Origin: Nitrospirota bacterium
GTDB taxonomy: Bacteria; Nitrospirota; Thermodesulfovibrionia; Thermodesulfovibrionales; Magnetobacteriaceae
Reading direction: 5' to 3'
Length of the DNA stretch: 63,893 nucleotides
NCBI GenBank assembly: GCA_015233615.1
Contig: JADFXJ010000005.1
Span: 1-63,893 of the forward strand
Shown here: one piece after another, positions 62,742 through 63,893 of the stretch
Layout of the letters: every line of letters begins with the position of its first letter
Position numbering within the stretch: position 1 is the stretch's first letter
Notes under the pieces: generated by a model
The model's database searches: none
Seen by the model: the letters and a program-made list of their open reading frames with translations, nothing else
What the model was told of the DNA's origin: nothing
Translations under genes and position numbers: made by a program

Positions 62742-62930
62742 GTAACTACGCAGGTTAGTGTTAAAAAGTGGGTGTTTCAATAGCAGAAATGCAGCAGATA
62801 ATTGTCTTGAACTGTGATTAATAATGATTAAATGAAAGCTATGATAAATAAAAATATATGCTTTCCACATTATTAATCATAGTAAATCAAGAAATCATTG
62901 AAATCACAGTTCAGACATTTGAGTAGTTAC
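62742..62930. repeat. 189-bp nested inverted-repeat element between pheS and pheT
   Basis: GTAACTAC (62742-62749) and GTAGTTAC (62923-62930) close the element. TGAACTGTGATT (62808-62819) pairs perfectly with AATCACAGTTCA (62902-62913). Overlapping it, TGATTAATAATG (62815-62826) pairs perfectly with CATTATTAATCA (62868-62879) around a GAAAGC/GCTTTC stem. The stems compete for TGATT, so alternative folds are possible. It may be a miniature mobile element or an RNA switch; no transposase is seen. Confidence 0.65.
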
Positions 62931-62950
62931 AATTCTATAAGGAAACCCGT

Positions 62951-63893
62951 ATGCTTCTAGTTTTCGAATGGTTAACCGACTTTATATCTATAAAAGAAAC
63001 ACCCGCTGAAATAAGCGATCTCCTTACCATGGCAGGGTTGGAAATCGAATCCATGGAGGAAGGCCCGCATGGTGTAGTTCTCGACGTCAACGTGACGCCC
63101 AACCGCCCCGATTGTCTGAGCGTGACGGGTCTGGCAAGGGAACTCTCCGCCATACTTGGAAGGCCCATTCCCTTTGAGGCATTAAACGCCGTAACAACTC
63201 TCTCGATTTTAAACCACAAGTCTTCGTTTGGGAGAAGCGGTACCTGTTCCACCGGCTTTAACGTTGAAATAAACAGTCCGGCCCTATGCGCGAGGTATAC
63301 CGGCAGGGCCATGAAGGGCGTTAAAGTTGCCCCGTCGCCGGAGTGGATCAGGCTGCGGCTGACCCACTCCGGCATACGCCCCATAAACAACGTGGTGGAC
63401 GTCACCAACTACGTGATGCTCGAAACCGGACAACCCCTGCACGCCTTCGACTCATCGAGGTTAAAAGGCGACACTATAAAGGTAGAATCGGCGAACTCCG
63501 CCGTAAAGATTACCACGCTGGACGGCGTAGAGCGTGAAGTAGCCGCCGGTACCCTTCTCATATGGGATGCCGAAAGACCCATAGCCGTCGCCGGTGTAAT
63601 GGGAGGGCAAAACACGGAGGTCACCGATTCCACCACCGAAATCTTTCTCGAAAGCGCGTGTTTCTCTCCTGCAAGCGTGCGCAGGACTGCCAAGGCACTT
63701 AACCTCCGATCCGAGTCTTCGTACCGTTTCGAGCGGGGGGTTGACGTGGAAGGGTGCGTAAAGGCCCTCGATAGAGCCACCGGCATGCTGGTGGAGTTGT
63801 GCCCGGAGGCATCGGTGTCCGAAATCGTAGACGTGTATCCGGTACCGTTTCAGGCGACGGAGATACGGGTTAATATAGAACGCCTCAACAGGC
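62951..63893 (+). CDS. pheT: Phenylalanyl-tRNA synthetase beta subunit, 5' part; lacks tRNA-binding domain
   Basis: The gene starts at ATG 62951 (LVFEWLTDFISI) and is open to the window end. After TMAGLEIESMEEGP the sequence runs straight into LDVNVTPNRPDCLSVTGLARELSA. In ordinary bacterial PheT about 110 residues with an EMAP/OB-type tRNA-binding domain lie between these two segments. Later parts are normal (RPINNVVDVTNYVMLETGQPLHAFD cut into the B3/B4 editing region, MGGQNTEVTD, RTAKALNLRSESSYRFERGVD). The missing domain may be a true lineage-specific deletion. The product pairs with PheS. Confidence 0.92.
   Translation, partial: MLLVFEWLTDFISIKETPAEISDLLTMAGLEIESMEEGPHGVVLDVNVTPNRPDCLSVTGLARELSAILGRPIPFEALNAVTTLSILNHKSSFGRSGTCSTGFNVEINSPALCARYTGRAMKGVKVAPSPEWIRLRLTHSGIRPINNVVDVTNYVMLETGQPLHAFDSSRLKGDTIKVESANSAVKITTLDGVEREVAAGTLLIWDAERPIAVAGVMGGQNTEVTDSTTEIFLESACFSPASVRRTAKALNLRSESSYRFERGVDVEGCVKALDRATGMLVELCPEASVSEIVDVYPVPFQATEIRVNIERLNR

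Noticed and set aside
1-63893. tRNA, rRNA or tmRNA genes
   Set aside because: I looked through the intergenic gaps for tRNA T-arm motifs and CCA ends and saw none convincing; a covariance-model scan would be decisive.

Overview
The window is a bacterial chromosome segment with mixed base composition. Most genes are moderately GC-rich, and one island (about 22.4-26.5 kb) is clearly AT-rich. Outer-membrane and TonB components (TolC, TonB receptor) indicate a Gram-negative envelope. A probable UGA-encoded selenocysteine protein, many Fe-S and radical SAM enzymes, a sulfide:quinone reductase operon and c-type-heme sensors suggest an anaerobe or microaerophile with sulfur metabolism, for example Nitrospirota or the former Deltaproteobacteria. 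That placement is inference; there is no rRNA, tRNA or other phylogenetic marker here that I can score by eye.

Layout. 0-2.3 kb: 3' end of a probable ftsZ, then a leftward cheY-cheC-diguanylate cyclase operon. 2.6-6.9 kb: TolC-EmrA-EmrB-type efflux operon behind a promoter carrying a TetR-like palindrome. 7.2-11.8 kb: PilZ protein followed by the rSAM/selenodomain operon (AhpD-like, ArsS-like radical SAM, GrdB-like selenoprotein with in-frame UGA and SECIS-like hairpin, two glycosyltransferase-like enzymes). 11.8-19.2 kb: damaged toxin-antitoxin pair, DUF362 ferredoxin-like protein, oligopeptide-binding lipoprotein, PPC-domain protein, TonB receptor, MntA/HepT pair. 19.2-29.2 kb: accessory island with a nested inverted-repeat element, a DUF4062/NB-ARC/TPR STAND protein, an AT-rich reverse-strand operon of two radical SAM enzymes and a TIM-barrel enzyme, and a decayed second DUF4062/NB-ARC copy. 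29.2-40.6 kb: radical SAM fusion protein, RNase G, LarE, GlcF-like protein, frameshifted Rpn-type nuclease, DUF2281/PIN toxin-antitoxin, M20 amidohydrolase, MurJ. 40.9-47.6 kb: two tandem giant MalT/SARP-like regulators. 47.6-57.2 kb: three copies of a promoter box plus a tiny gene, the TusA-SQR-DUF1641 sulfur operon, small Cys-rich proteins, and a paired heme-sensor diguanylate cyclase and chemotaxis receptor with a CheY-like regulator. 57.7 kb to the end: thrS-infC-rpmI-rplT-pheS-pheT.

Cross-cutting pattern. Short degenerate tandem repeats occur throughout. Inside genes the units are 9-30 nt and always a multiple of three, so they add low-complexity peptides to otherwise conserved enzymes (ArsS-like, glycosyltransferase, DUF362, TonB receptor, LarE, PheS, regulator). 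Outside genes the units can be any length (25, 17 and 10 nt). Longer palindromic elements are also scattered between genes. Several genes are visibly decaying or carry non-standard starts: thrS probably begins at ATT and infC at ATA, and PheT lacks its N-terminal tRNA-binding-type domain.
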